A stretch of 14,342 nucleotides of DNA, taken from an uncultured Actinomycetes bacterium (lineage in GTDB: Bacteria; Actinomycetota; Actinomycetes; Nanopelagicales; Nanopelagicaceae). Numbering within the stretch: position 1 is the first letter of the stretch; every line of letters begins with the position of its first letter. The position numbers and the translations under genes are program-made. The notes under the pieces were generated by a model, which had not been told where the DNA came from, searched no databases, and saw only the letters and a list, made by a program, of their open reading frames with translations. This document shows, piece after piece, positions 1 to 7,303 of this stretch. The stretch lies in assembly GCA_937864205.1 (NCBI GenBank), contig CALMJB010000113.1, positions 1 through 14,342 of the forward strand, read 5' to 3'.

Positions 1-45
1 TTGATTTTAGAGGCTGTGCTCAAGCGTGGTGACCAGCCCAAATAA
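1..45 (+). CDS. rsmG: 3' end of an upstream gene, probably 16S rRNA methyltransferase RsmG (partial)
   Basis: Frame 1 is open from the window edge to a TAA at 43-45 and encodes 14 residues ending in K-R-G-D-Q-P-K. A competing frame ends at a TGA at 30-32, so the reading frame is not certain. The fragment is far too short to identify by sequence. The name rests only on gene order, because rsmG (gidB, the 16S rRNA G527 methyltransferase) lies directly upstream of parA in most actinobacteria. If correct, only 23 nt separate it from the parA start codon. Confidence 0.4.
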   Translation: MILEAVLKRGDQPK

Positions 46-57
46 GGGTATTTTGCT

Positions 58-63
58 TAACTT
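58..63 (+). promoter_or_regulatory. Putative -10 element of parA (TAACTT), leaderless type
   Basis: The hexamer TAACTT fits the actinobacterial -10 pattern TANNNT and lies 5 nt before the ATG at 69, so transcription would begin at or next to the start codon. No Shine-Dalgarno sequence precedes that ATG; the spacer is five C. I see no convincing -35 box. The same arrangement recurs at five other unit-leading genes in this window, which raises confidence. Confidence 0.45.
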
Positions 64-68
64 CCCCC

Positions 69-944
69 ATGGAAGAAGTTTCACGTGAAACACAGAGCAA
101 ACGTGTAATCGGAGTACGAAGGCTTAAAGAACCAATGGTTGCGCCGATTAAAACAAGGGTAATCACGGTAGCCAACCAAAAGGGCGGGGTTGGAAAGACC
201 ACAACCACGGTGAACCTGGCTGCCGCTTTAGCGATGGGTGGGTTACGGGTACTAGTTATTGATCTAGATCCCCAAGGAAACGCCACTACCGCGCTAGGGG
301 TGGATTCATCTCAAAATGATGGAGTTTTTGAGGCACTCATAAATGACAAACCGTTAGATGAGTTGGTTATCAAAGTTGCTGGCTTCCCAAACTTGGAAAC
401 TGTTGCCGCAAATTCAAATTTAGCTGGTGCTGAGATTTTGTTGGTTCCACAAGTTGGTAGAGAGTTCAGATTAAAACAATCACTAGAAACATTCTTAGAA
501 AAAAAACAAAACCAAGGACAAAGATTTGATTATGTTTTTATTGATTGTCCACCTTCGCTTGGTTTGTTGACTATCAACGCTTTAACGGCTGCCAAAGAAG
601 TACTTGTTCCGATTCAGTGCGAGTATTACTCACTGGAAGGTTTAACTTTGTTAATGGATACATTAACGCAAGTACAAAAACGTTTAAATCCAAATATTTC
701 CTTATCAACTATCGTGTTAACGATGTATGACAGCAGAACTCGATTATCAAATGATGTTGCTGAAAATGTAAAAAAACATTTCCCAAATCAATTAATTGAT
801 ACTCCGATTCCAAGAGCGGTACGTGTTTCAGAAGCACCATCATTTGGGCAAACCGTTATGACATATGACGCGGCATCACCCGGAGCACTCGCTTATCTAT
901 CAGTTGCTAGGGAAATTGCGATTCGAGGTGCGGTCGCGGCATGA
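69..944 (+). CDS. parA: Chromosome-partitioning ATPase ParA (Soj)
   Basis: ParA is the cytoplasmic Walker-type ATPase that binds DNA non-specifically and moves ParB-parS complexes to segregate replicated origins. The 291-residue product carries the deviant Walker A motif KGGVGKTT at residues 38-45, the Walker A' segment D-L-D-P-Q-G-N at 65-71, and Walker B with I-D-C-P-P around residue 159. Length and motifs are normal for the family. I keep the ATG at 69 because a TANNNT hexamer lies 5 nt upstream, fitting a leaderless message. The alternative ATG at 135 (269 residues) begins just before the conserved domain but has neither that hexamer nor a well-placed ribosome site. With the longer start, residues 4-8 (V-S-R-E-T) are encoded by a parS site. 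I recall a VSRET-bearing leader in mycobacterial ParA as well. The stop overlaps the parB start by 4 nt (ATGA). Confidence 0.97.
   Translation: MEEVSRETQSKRVIGVRRLKEPMVAPIKTRVITVANQKGGVGKTTTTVNLAAALAMGGLRVLVIDLDPQGNATTALGVDSSQNDGVFEALINDKPLDELVIKVAGFPNLETVAANSNLAGAEILLVPQVGREFRLKQSLETFLEKKQNQGQRFDYVFIDCPPSLGLLTINALTAAKEVLVPIQCEYYSLEGLTLLMDTLTQVQKRLNPNISLSTIVLTMYDSRTRLSNDVAENVKKHFPNQLIDTPIPRAVRVSEAPSFGQTVMTYDAASPGALAYLSVAREIAIRGAVAA
77..92. promoter_or_regulatory. parS centromere site inside the parA 5' coding region
   Basis: Positions 78-91 read GTTTCACGTGAAAC, a perfect 14-bp palindrome. Against the usual 16-bp bacterial parS (TGTTTCACGTGAAACA) the only mismatch is the A at 77. ParB binds such sites and spreads as a CTP-dependent clamp. 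The site lies within codons 3-8 of parA (from the ATG at 69), about 15 nt downstream of the putative -10. ParB loading here could therefore also influence parAB transcription (inference). I see no second copy in the window. Confidence 0.93.
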
Positions 945-1837
945 GTAATAGAAAAGGCGGTTTAGGCCGTGGTTTAGATGCACTCATTCCGCAATCAGTA
1001 ATTCCAAGTGACATCACAACAAAATCTGGAATTCAAGTTGCAGATAGAAGTGAAATTTCATTAGAGGATATTGAAGCTAATCCAAAACAACCAAGAACGG
1101 TTTTTGATGTTGATCAATTAAATGAATTAGCGCAATCAATTAAAGAAGTGGGTTTATTGCAACCACCGGTAGTAAGAAAAATTTCGGCAAATAAATTCCA
1201 ATTAATTATGGGCGAGCGAAGATTTCGGGCTGCCAAAATAGCTGGACTAAAAACAATTCCGGTAATTATTCGACAAACATCTGATGATCAATTATTAAGA
1301 GAAGCATTAATTGAAAACATTCATCGCAGCCAACTGAATCCGCTTGAAGAAGGAGCGGCTTTTGCTCAATTATTACAAGATTTTGAATACACACATGATG
1401 AGTTGGCGGCAAGATTAGGTAAATCCAGACCAGCAATTTCAAATACATTGCGGCTATTAAATCTGCCTCCGACAGTGCAACGTAAAGTTGCAGCAGGAGT
1501 TATTTCAGCGGGCCACGCCAGAGCGCTACTTTCAATTGCTGATCTTGCCGAGATTGAAAAATTAGCCAACCGAATAGTTGCCGAAGGATTGACGGTCAGA
1601 CAGACTGAAGAAATTGCCAGCAATTTAACTCCAAAAAAACCGGCAAAAAACTCATCAAACAACGGCAAATCAAAATCCGACAACAAAGAACAACTGCGCG
1701 AAATAGCCGATCAAATCGGCAACAAATTAGATACCAGGGTGGTTGTCGAACTAGGAAAATCTAAAGGCAAGATCACAATTGAGTTTGCAGATATTGAAGA
1801 TTTAAACCGTATAAAACGGATTATTAACCAAAACTAG
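941..1837 (+). CDS. parB: Chromosome-partitioning protein ParB (parS-binding CTPase)
   Basis: ParB nucleates at parS, hydrolyses CTP, slides on DNA and recruits ParA and SMC. The 298-residue product has the short N-terminal GGLGRGLDALIP segment typical of the ParA-contacting end, then the CTP-binding ParB/Srx domain (about 38-130) with G-E-R-R-F-R-A at 91-97 and the E-N-I-H-R-S box at 125-130. A helix-turn-helix follows (about 152-173, H-D-E-L-A-A-R-L-G-K-S-R-P-A-I-S). After a Lys/Asn-rich linker (about 225-250) comes a C-terminal dimerisation domain. It begins within the parA stop (ATGA), with a G-A-G-G-T sequence further upstream, so translation is probably coupled. Its last 4 nt overlap the convergent aminotransferase gene. 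Nothing is missing relative to the family. Confidence 0.97.
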   Translation: MSNRKGGLGRGLDALIPQSVIPSDITTKSGIQVADRSEISLEDIEANPKQPRTVFDVDQLNELAQSIKEVGLLQPPVVRKISANKFQLIMGERRFRAAKIAGLKTIPVIIRQTSDDQLLREALIENIHRSQLNPLEEGAAFAQLLQDFEYTHDELAARLGKSRPAISNTLRLLNLPPTVQRKVAAGVISAGHARALLSIADLAEIEKLANRIVAEGLTVRQTEEIASNLTPKKPAKNSSNNGKSKSDNKEQLREIADQIGNKLDTRVVVELGKSKGKITIEFADIEDLNRIKRIINQN

Positions 1838-3087
1838 ATAAGTTGGCGCCGTTCCATTTCTTCGGTGATTACCGCACCTAAAGATTTAACTCCCTCTTTG
1901 ATTCTTTCAGGTGTCGGATAACAATAAGAAAGTCGCATAGACCATGTACCGAAACCATCGGCGTAAAAGGCGGTACCCGGAACATATGCAACTTTGGCAA
2001 CAATCGCTTTTGGCATTAACGCATTGGTATCAATTTCAGGTGGCAAGGTAATCCAGACATAAAAACCACCTTCAGGTTTAGTCCAACTAGTTCCTTTTGG
2101 AAAGTATTTTTCAAGACTTTCTAACATTGCGTCTTTACGGACCTTATATAACTTGGTGAAAGAGGCGATTTGTGCTCGCCATGGTTGATCAGACAAATAA
2201 CTAGAAATTGAAAGTTGGGAAAAATTCGATGGACATAAAATTGAAGATTCACTGGCAATTACAAGTTTTTCTTTCAGGCTTTGCGGAACAAGTGCCCAAC
2301 CAACTCTAAAACCAGGTGCAATAGTCTTAGAAAATGTGCCTAAATAAATAACATTTTCTGAATCCTCGGCCCGCATCGCATTGGGCGATGGCCGATCAAA
2401 CCCAAGTAATCCATACGGATTATCTTCAACTACAAAAATTTGTTCGGAATGACAAATTTCTAATATTTCAGTACGGCGATCTGCGCTAAGTAAAACTCCA
2501 GCTGGATTTTGATAGTTTGGAATCAAGTAAATAAATTTAATTTTTCGGCCAGATTTTTTAATTTGCGAAATGGCATTACGAAGCGCCTGCGGAATCAAAC
2601 CGTTTTGATCCATCTCCACATGCACAACTTGTGCTTGATACTGTTTAAAAGTTCCAAGCGCACCAACATATGATGGAGCTTCAACCAGAATCACATCACC
2701 TGGATCAATGAAAATTCGGGTAATTAAATCGAGGGCTTGTTGTGATCCGGTCGTAACAATCACATCATCTGGATGCGCACTTATTCCTTCTAGTGCCATC
2801 ACATCACAGATTTGTTCACGTAATTTCGGATGTCCTTGGCCGCTGCCATATTGCAATGCCTCTGCACCATTATCTTGAATTAATTTGTTTACGACTTCTG
2901 CCATTACCTCCATAGGTAGAGCAGTTAAATTTGGCATTCCACCAGCTAGCGAAACTATGTCTGGTCTGGAAGCTACGGCGAATAATGAACGAATTTCACT
3001 GGCTTTCATGCCCAGTGCTCGATTGGCAAACCGATCAGTTAGATTCTCTGGTAAGCCAGTGTGGAATCGTTTTTGTTCAATACTCAT
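1834..3087 (-). CDS. PLP-dependent class I/II aminotransferase (LysN/2-aminoadipate or aromatic transaminase-like)
   Basis: This is a cytoplasmic fold-type I aminotransferase; the substrate cannot be fixed from sequence. From the ATG at 3087 the product is 417 residues. It shows the GSQQALDL segment of the cofactor pocket (about 114-121), N194-P195 within N-Y-Q-N-P-A-G, D222 in E-D-N-P-Y-G, the Schiff-base lysine K254 in G-T-F-S-K-T-I-A-P-G-F-R, and the phosphate-binding R261. The overall pattern is closest to the group containing LysN, KAT II-like and aromatic/branched-chain transaminases. A TTG at 3093 would add two residues. The ATG is preferred because a TAGAAT hexamer lies exactly 6 nt before it and no Shine-Dalgarno is present. 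It sits 91 nt downstream of cwlM in the same direction and ends 4 nt inside the convergent parB. It may have its own promoter as well as read-through from cwlM. Confidence 0.92.
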   Translation of the reverse strand: MSIEQKRFHTGLPENLTDRFANRALGMKASEIRSLFAVASRPDIVSLAGGMPNLTALPMEVMAEVVNKLIQDNGAEALQYGSGQGHPKLREQICDVMALEGISAHPDDVIVTTGSQQALDLITRIFIDPGDVILVEAPSYVGALGTFKQYQAQVVHVEMDQNGLIPQALRNAISQIKKSGRKIKFIYLIPNYQNPAGVLLSADRRTEILEICHSEQIFVVEDNPYGLLGFDRPSPNAMRAEDSENVIYLGTFSKTIAPGFRVGWALVPQSLKEKLVIASESSILCPSNFSQLSISSYLSDQPWRAQIASFTKLYKVRKDAMLESLEKYFPKGTSWTKPEGGFYVWITLPPEIDTNALMPKAIVAKVAYVPGTAFYADGFGTWSMRLSYCYPTPERIKEGVKSLGAVITEEMERRQLI

Positions 3088-3093
3088 TAACAA

Positions 3094-3099
3094 ATTCTA
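3094..3099 (-). promoter_or_regulatory. Putative -10 element (TAGAAT) of the aminotransferase gene
   Basis: On the minus strand TAGAAT is followed by 6 nt and then the ATG at 3087, the geometry of a leaderless actinobacterial promoter. The hexamer overlaps a small palindrome at 3097-3111 (6-bp arms around CAA). No ribosome binding site is visible. Confidence 0.4.
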
Positions 3100-3111
3100 A
3101 TTCAAAATTAG
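3097..3111. repeat. Short inverted repeat overlapping the aminotransferase promoter
   Basis: CTAATT and AATTAG are perfect 6-bp arms separated by CAA. The repeat covers the upstream half of the putative -10 and the spacer region, where a repressor operator would sit. It is AT-rich and short, so chance is a real possibility. It lacks the GC-rich stem and U-run of an intrinsic terminator. Confidence 0.25.
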
Positions 3112-3178
3112 GGTGCAAATTCCCGCACTAAATTCATAAAATAATCGGAATTGAATATTTAAGTAATTAAAGGTGCGG

Positions 3179-4309
3179 TTATTTGCGAATACCAGCTCTA
3201 CGTAAATCGGAGATTCTCAACGTGCCGGTTTTAGCATCTTCCTCTGCTGATAAATAAAGCCTTTGAATTGCAATCACAATTGATTCCACGATTTGCTCTC
3301 TGGTTTTTAATTCTGCCAGCAACTTGGCATCTTTTGGATTGCTCAAATACCCGAAGTCGATTCGAACCACCGGCGCTTTAATCAAACGCAATAAATCCCA
3401 GCTTTTTGGGTGGGTGCGACAATTTTGAAATTCGGTTCGAGCACAAATCTCACGTTGTACTAAATTGGCAAATTTTTCCCCAATAACAGAGTGAATTCCA
3501 TGAGTTGTCGATCCGTAATAATAAGTAGCGACACCATTTGCTTTTTCATTTTTGTATTTATCGACCTTTAATGCGATCACTAAATCTGGATTAACTGAGT
3601 TAGTAAATTGAATTCGTTGGTTTTCAAGCGGAGAATTTTTTGCACTGCGGGTTAAGTAAACCGAGACACCAAGTGCAATTAATCTTCCTTCTAATCTTTG
3701 TGCGATATCAAACATAGTTTCAGATTCGATTACCCCAAATCCAACTTCACCCGTGAATTCGCCACCCCAACTTGGATCAAGCACAATAACTTTGTTAGCG
3801 AGCGCAGGTCCACGTTGGGCGTGATAAGTATGTTCACGCAATTGTGCTGGTGCACCGCCAGAAACTGTCTTAACTAATCTCATCAACGCAATCAACGTTG
3901 CTGGTCCAAACTTGCCATCAACCGGCAAGCCAGCAGATTTTTGAAACTCTTTTACCGCTGATTCAGTGCTAACGCCATATATGCCATCGATTTTGCCGCA
4001 ATTAAAACCCATTTCAATTAATCGAGTTTGCAACGAAGTCACATCGTCGCCGTGCATTAATGCACCAGTAGAGATGGAGAGAACTCGATCTCCTAATTTC
4101 CATCGAGCCTCTTCTAACATACGCGCAGTTACGGGATTAATGATTCCTGTTGCAGTAATACCTCTGCCTTGTTGAAAAGCCTTAATTGCTTCTTCAACTT
4201 TTTCATCAAAATTTTCAGTAGCAATATTTAATAAACCCAACCTAACTAAGGTGTTGGTTACAAGTAGTACCGAATCTCCGCGATCACCGCGGACTAATTC
4301 GGTACTCAT
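3179..4309 (-). CDS. cwlM: CwlM-like cytoplasmic regulator: peptidoglycan-binding repeats plus degenerate Amidase_3 domain
   Basis: The 376-residue protein has two peptidoglycan_binding_1 repeats (about 5-67 and 86-145) and then an N-acetylmuramoyl-L-alanine amidase (Amidase_3) domain (about 172-350). There is no signal peptide or membrane segment, as in mycobacterial CwlM, which works in the cytoplasm: phosphorylated by PknB it stimulates MurA, and it also binds FhaA and MurJ. Here the amidase active site looks dead. The DPGHGG motif reads D178-P-S-W-G-G183, so the first zinc-binding His is Trp. The second ligand, in the usual S-I-H-A-N, is K248. The catalytic Glu of V-E-x-G-F-x-S-N is D318. 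A Glu (E195) remains near the usual Glu ligand. The C-terminal tail T361-G-T363-L-R resembles the phosphorylated Thr tail I recall for Mycobacterium. A GGAG lies 6 nt before the ATG, and the gene follows trxA by 34 nt. Confidence 0.9.
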   Translation of the reverse strand: MSTELVRGDRGDSVLLVTNTLVRLGLLNIATENFDEKVEEAIKAFQQGRGITATGIINPVTARMLEEARWKLGDRVLSISTGALMHGDDVTSLQTRLIEMGFNCGKIDGIYGVSTESAVKEFQKSAGLPVDGKFGPATLIALMRLVKTVSGGAPAQLREHTYHAQRGPALANKVIVLDPSWGGEFTGEVGFGVIESETMFDIAQRLEGRLIALGVSVYLTRSAKNSPLENQRIQFTNSVNPDLVIALKVDKYKNEKANGVATYYYGSTTHGIHSVIGEKFANLVQREICARTEFQNCRTHPKSWDLLRLIKAPVVRIDFGYLSNPKDAKLLAELKTREQIVESIVIAIQRLYLSAEEDAKTGTLRISDLRRAGIRK

Positions 4310-4343
4310 CTAAAACTCCGGCTTAAAACTTTTTAGTTCCGAA

Positions 4344-4667
4344 TTATTTTATGTAACTTTCTAGATCCTTTAAAAGTGCGGTTTTGGGTTTTGCTCCAAT
4401 AATGGTCTTTACGATTTGGCCATTAACGAAAACATTCATGGTCGGGATTGATGTAATTCCATACTTTTGCGCAATAGCACTCTCTTCATCGGTATTTAGT
4501 TTTACTATTTTTAGTTTTGTGCCATGTTCGTTGGAGATTTCTTCCAGAATTGGGCCAACAGCTCGACAAGGACCACACCATTCCGCCCAAAAATCAACTA
4601 AAACCGGGGTGTTGCTTTTTAGTACAACTTGTTCAAAATCTGCAGTGGTTACTTTTGTCGTTGCCAT
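4344..4667 (-). CDS. trxA: Thioredoxin TrxA
   Basis: This is a small cytoplasmic disulfide reductant. From the second of two adjacent ATGs it is 107 residues, the usual thioredoxin length. The redox motif W-C-G-P-C is at residues 30-34, the conserved F-W-A-E just before it, and the cis-proline in S-I-P-T at residue 75. AAGGA lies 6 nt before the ATG at 4667 but only 3 nt before the one at 4670, so I prefer 4667. It follows trxB by about 80 nt, the longest gap between trxB and cwlM. That gap contains a TAGAAT hexamer (4714-4719 on the minus strand) that could give trxA its own leadered transcript (tentative). It reduces protein disulfides with electrons from TrxB. Confidence 0.97.
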   Translation of the reverse strand: MATTKVTTADFEQVVLKSNTPVLVDFWAEWCGPCRAVGPILEEISNEHGTKLKIVKLNTDEESAIAQKYGITSIPTMNVFVNGQIVKTIIGAKPKTALLKDLESYIK

Positions 4668-4750
4668 CATTTTTCCTTACTTTTAATTTACGTTTATATT
4701 CAAATTCAAGGGAATTCTACTCATTTAATACTATTTAAATTACATTGAAA

Positions 4751-5689
4751 TTAACTTAAAGCAGTTAAATACTTTTCCGCATCAAGGGCAGCTTGGCAGC
4801 CAGTTCCAGCAGCGGTAATTGCTTGGCGGTATCTATGATCAACTAAATCACCGCAAGCAAAAACACCTGGGACATTTGTCAAAGTTGTACCAGATTGCAC
4901 TTTTGCGTAGCCATCGTTATCTAGGTCGACTTGACCTTTAATTAGTTCACTTCGAGGCAGATGTCCGATAGCAACAAACAACCCGGTGAAATCTTGAATT
5001 CGTTCCGTTCCACTTTTTAAATCTTTTAGTTTTAATCCAGTTACCTTGTCTGTGCCAATCACATCTATGACCTGGGTATTGAACAAAAATTCAATCTTTG
5101 GATTATTTTTTGCTCGCTCAATCATGATTTTAGAAGCCCGTAATTGCTCGCGGCGATGAATGATTACCACTTTGCTGGCGAATTTTGTTAGGAAGTTTGC
5201 CTCTTCCATTGCAGAATCACCGCCACCGACAACTGCAATAACTTGATCGCGGAAAAAGAAACCATCACAAGTGGCGCACCATGAAACGCCGCGACCGGAA
5301 AGCCGTTTTTCATTCTCTAATCCAATTTCTTTATATGCAGAGCCAGTCGCAAGAATTAGACTTTTTGTTTTTATTAAGTTGCCAGAACCATCCTTTAATT
5401 CTTTTACTTTTCCATCAAGTTTCATCTCGACAATGTCGTCGGTAATTAATTTTGCTCCAAATCGTTCCGACTGCTTACGCATTTGTTCCATTAAGTCTGG
5501 TCCCATCACTCCATTTGGGAAACCTGGGAAATTTTCAACCTCGGTGGTATTCATCAATGCACCACCCGCGGTTACTGAACCTTCATAAACAATCGGATTT
5601 AATTGTGCCCGGGCGGCATAAATTGCGGCGGTGTAACCAGCAGGACCAGAGCCAACGATTACAACTTCATGCACAGTTTCTTGATTCAA
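4751..5689 (-). CDS. trxB: Thioredoxin-disulfide reductase TrxB (NADPH, FAD)
   Basis: TrxB is a flavoprotein passing electrons from NADPH to thioredoxin. The 312-residue product has the FAD-binding G-S-G-P-A-G at 13-18, the redox-active C138-A-T-C141, the NADPH-binding G-G-G-D-S-A at 155-160 and H-R-R-E at 178-181, and the C-terminal F-A-C-G-D-L FAD motif. The length is typical of the low-molecular-weight type. The start codon is TTG at 5687-5689, supported by a GGAG Shine-Dalgarno 5 nt upstream. The start lies only 12 nt after the murJ stop, so translation is likely coupled to murJ. In mycobacteria and Streptomyces sigM lies between murJ and trxB; here there is no room for it. Confidence 0.97.
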   Translation of the reverse strand: MNQETVHEVVIVGSGPAGYTAAIYAARAQLNPIVYEGSVTAGGALMNTTEVENFPGFPNGVMGPDLMEQMRKQSERFGAKLITDDIVEMKLDGKVKELKDGSGNLIKTKSLILATGSAYKEIGLENEKRLSGRGVSWCATCDGFFFRDQVIAVVGGGDSAMEEANFLTKFASKVVIIHRREQLRASKIMIERAKNNPKIEFLFNTQVIDVIGTDKVTGLKLKDLKSGTERIQDFTGLFVAIGHLPRSELIKGQVDLDNDGYAKVQSGTTLTNVPGVFACGDLVDHRYRQAITAAGTGCQAALDAEKYLTALS

Positions 5690-5701
5690 ATTTGCTCCGA
5701 T

Positions 5702-7303
5702 CTACTTTCTCAAGCCTGAACTACGTAACAGCAATGAAACCGCCTCTGAAACCTCTGAAATTTTCATTAACCTACTAGTAAAAATATAAATCAAACTGGT
5801 AATTGATAGAACAATTAAAAGGGATATGAAATTCCCGCTTGGCAGACTATTTCGAAAAAACCATAACGGAATCAAACCCACACCGGTTACTGCAATGAGT
5901 TTGCAATAGAAAAAAAGAATTGGCGATAGATTTATTTTTAAACCATGCCTGCTCAAAAATGCAAAACTTAAGAATGTTCCTAATAAGTAGTGAATTGGAA
6001 AGGTGACTCCCAGCCAAACTGTGACCCATTCTGGTTTGAAAACCATAACTCCAAAAATAGACAACAGAATGGCTACGATATTTATCACCAAATTAATCTG
6101 AGCTTGCGCTTTCACATTTTCAAAGGCGTTTAAACCACGCATAATTATCAAATTTATACTCAATGGAATAAGTCCCAGTGATAAACCAGAGAGCACCAAC
6201 CCTAAATAATTTGCATCTTTTGTCGGCAGATCAAAGTAAAGATTTTTTGCAATTAATGGTCCGAAAGCGAGGAATATCAATGCTGCCGGTACCGTGAACA
6301 CCCCAACAGTTTTCAAGGCACTGGTTAAGGACTCTTTCAATTCGCTAAGTTGATTATCAATTACATGATTAGACAATCTTGGTAATAGCGCGGTAATTAT
6401 GGAAACGGTAATAACTGAATGAGGCAAAATCATTATCAAATAAGCATTTTGATACGGAGTAAAACCAACTCCAGTGCTGATTCCAGCTTCGGCCGCTTTG
6501 ACACCCGCGCTAGTTGCTAGATTCACAGTAACTAGGTAACTCAATTGCGAAACTACCGCATAAATAAAGCTCCAACCTGCTAATTTCACAGATTTACCTA
6601 AACCACTATTTCGCCAATCAAACCTAAGTCGAAGTTTTATACCCGCCCTTTTTATTACCGGTAACAAGATTGCCGCTTGAGCCAAATATCCAAATGTTGT
6701 GCCCAGCCCTAACCATGCAACTTCAGAGTCAGAGATATTTCCTACTGAAATATCCCGCCGATTTAAGAGAAACCAACCTAATAAAACTATGACAATAATG
6801 TTATTTAAGACCGGAGCCCACATCATTGGACCAAATTTGTTTTTTGCGTTCGCAATTTGACCAAGCAACATAAATACACCTAAAAAGAAAATCTGCGGTA
6901 AGCAGTAGCGCATAAATGCAACCGTCAAATTAAATTCGGGCCGACCGTTAAATTCCGGAGCATAAATATTCACTAACCACGGTGCAGCTAAAACTCCGAG
7001 CAATGTTAAAAAGAACAAAACTGTTACTACTGATGAATACAACTTCGAAATAAACGCTGCGCCACCATCAGAATCTCTTAAAGATCTAACAATCTGTGGC
7101 ACAAATACTGCAGTGAGTGCACCACCTATCAACAAGTTGTACAAGATATTTGGCATTGTGTTTCCGACGTTGTAGGTGTCTCCTAACAATGCAGTTCCAA
7201 GTACTGATGCCAACATTAAATTTCTAATCAAACCGGTGATACGAGAGAAAATTGTGCCCAGTGCCATGGCAGAAGAGGCTTTTACAATTGAATCATCAAC
7301 CAC
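5702..7303 (-). CDS. murJ: Lipid II flippase MurJ (MviN)
   Basis: MurJ is the polytopic inner-membrane flippase that moves lipid II to the outer face for peptidoglycan assembly. The 533-residue protein is hydrophobic throughout, consistent with about 14 membrane helices. It opens with the family signature S20-R-I-T-G-L-I-R27, D42, P51-N-I-L-Y and the G-G-A-L-T-A-V-F-V-P segment (60-69). It ends shortly after the last helix (L-L-L-R-S-S-G-L-R-K), so it lacks the long C-terminal pseudokinase and extracytoplasmic extension of mycobacterial MviN. The start is GTG at 7301-7303, with GGGA about 7 nt upstream, and overlaps the end of the DUF6049 gene by 8 nt. CwlM, encoded three genes downstream, is a known MurJ partner in mycobacteria. 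Confidence 0.96.
   Translation of the reverse strand: MVDDSIVKASSAMALGTIFSRITGLIRNLMLASVLGTALLGDTYNVGNTMPNILYNLLIGGALTAVFVPQIVRSLRDSDGGAAFISKLYSSVVTVLFFLTLLGVLAAPWLVNIYAPEFNGRPEFNLTVAFMRYCLPQIFFLGVFMLLGQIANAKNKFGPMMWAPVLNNIIVIVLLGWFLLNRRDISVGNISDSEVAWLGLGTTFGYLAQAAILLPVIKRAGIKLRLRFDWRNSGLGKSVKLAGWSFIYAVVSQLSYLVTVNLATSAGVKAAEAGISTGVGFTPYQNAYLIMILPHSVITVSIITALLPRLSNHVIDNQLSELKESLTSALKTVGVFTVPAALIFLAFGPLIAKNLYFDLPTKDANYLGLVLSGLSLGLIPLSINLIIMRGLNAFENVKAQAQINLVINIVAILLSIFGVMVFKPEWVTVWLGVTFPIHYLLGTFLSFAFLSRHGLKINLSPILFFYCKLIAVTGVGLIPLWFFRNSLPSGNFISLLIVLSITSLIYIFTSRLMKISEVSEAVSLLLRSSGLRK

Noticed and set aside
1..68. Possible oriC or DnaA-box cluster near parA
   Set aside because: I looked for TTATCCACA-like 9-mers here and in the other gaps and found none; the origin is probably outside the window.
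1366..1686. Open reading frame of about 100 codons antisense to parB
   Set aside because: It lies wholly within a strongly conserved gene, has no promoter or ribosome site and resembles no family I know; likewise the other antisense frames over trxB, trxA, murJ and ponA.
3123..3178. CCGCAC...GTGCGG pair as an intrinsic terminator after cwlM
   Set aside because: The 44-nt loop is too long, no contiguous inner stem forms, and no U-run follows.
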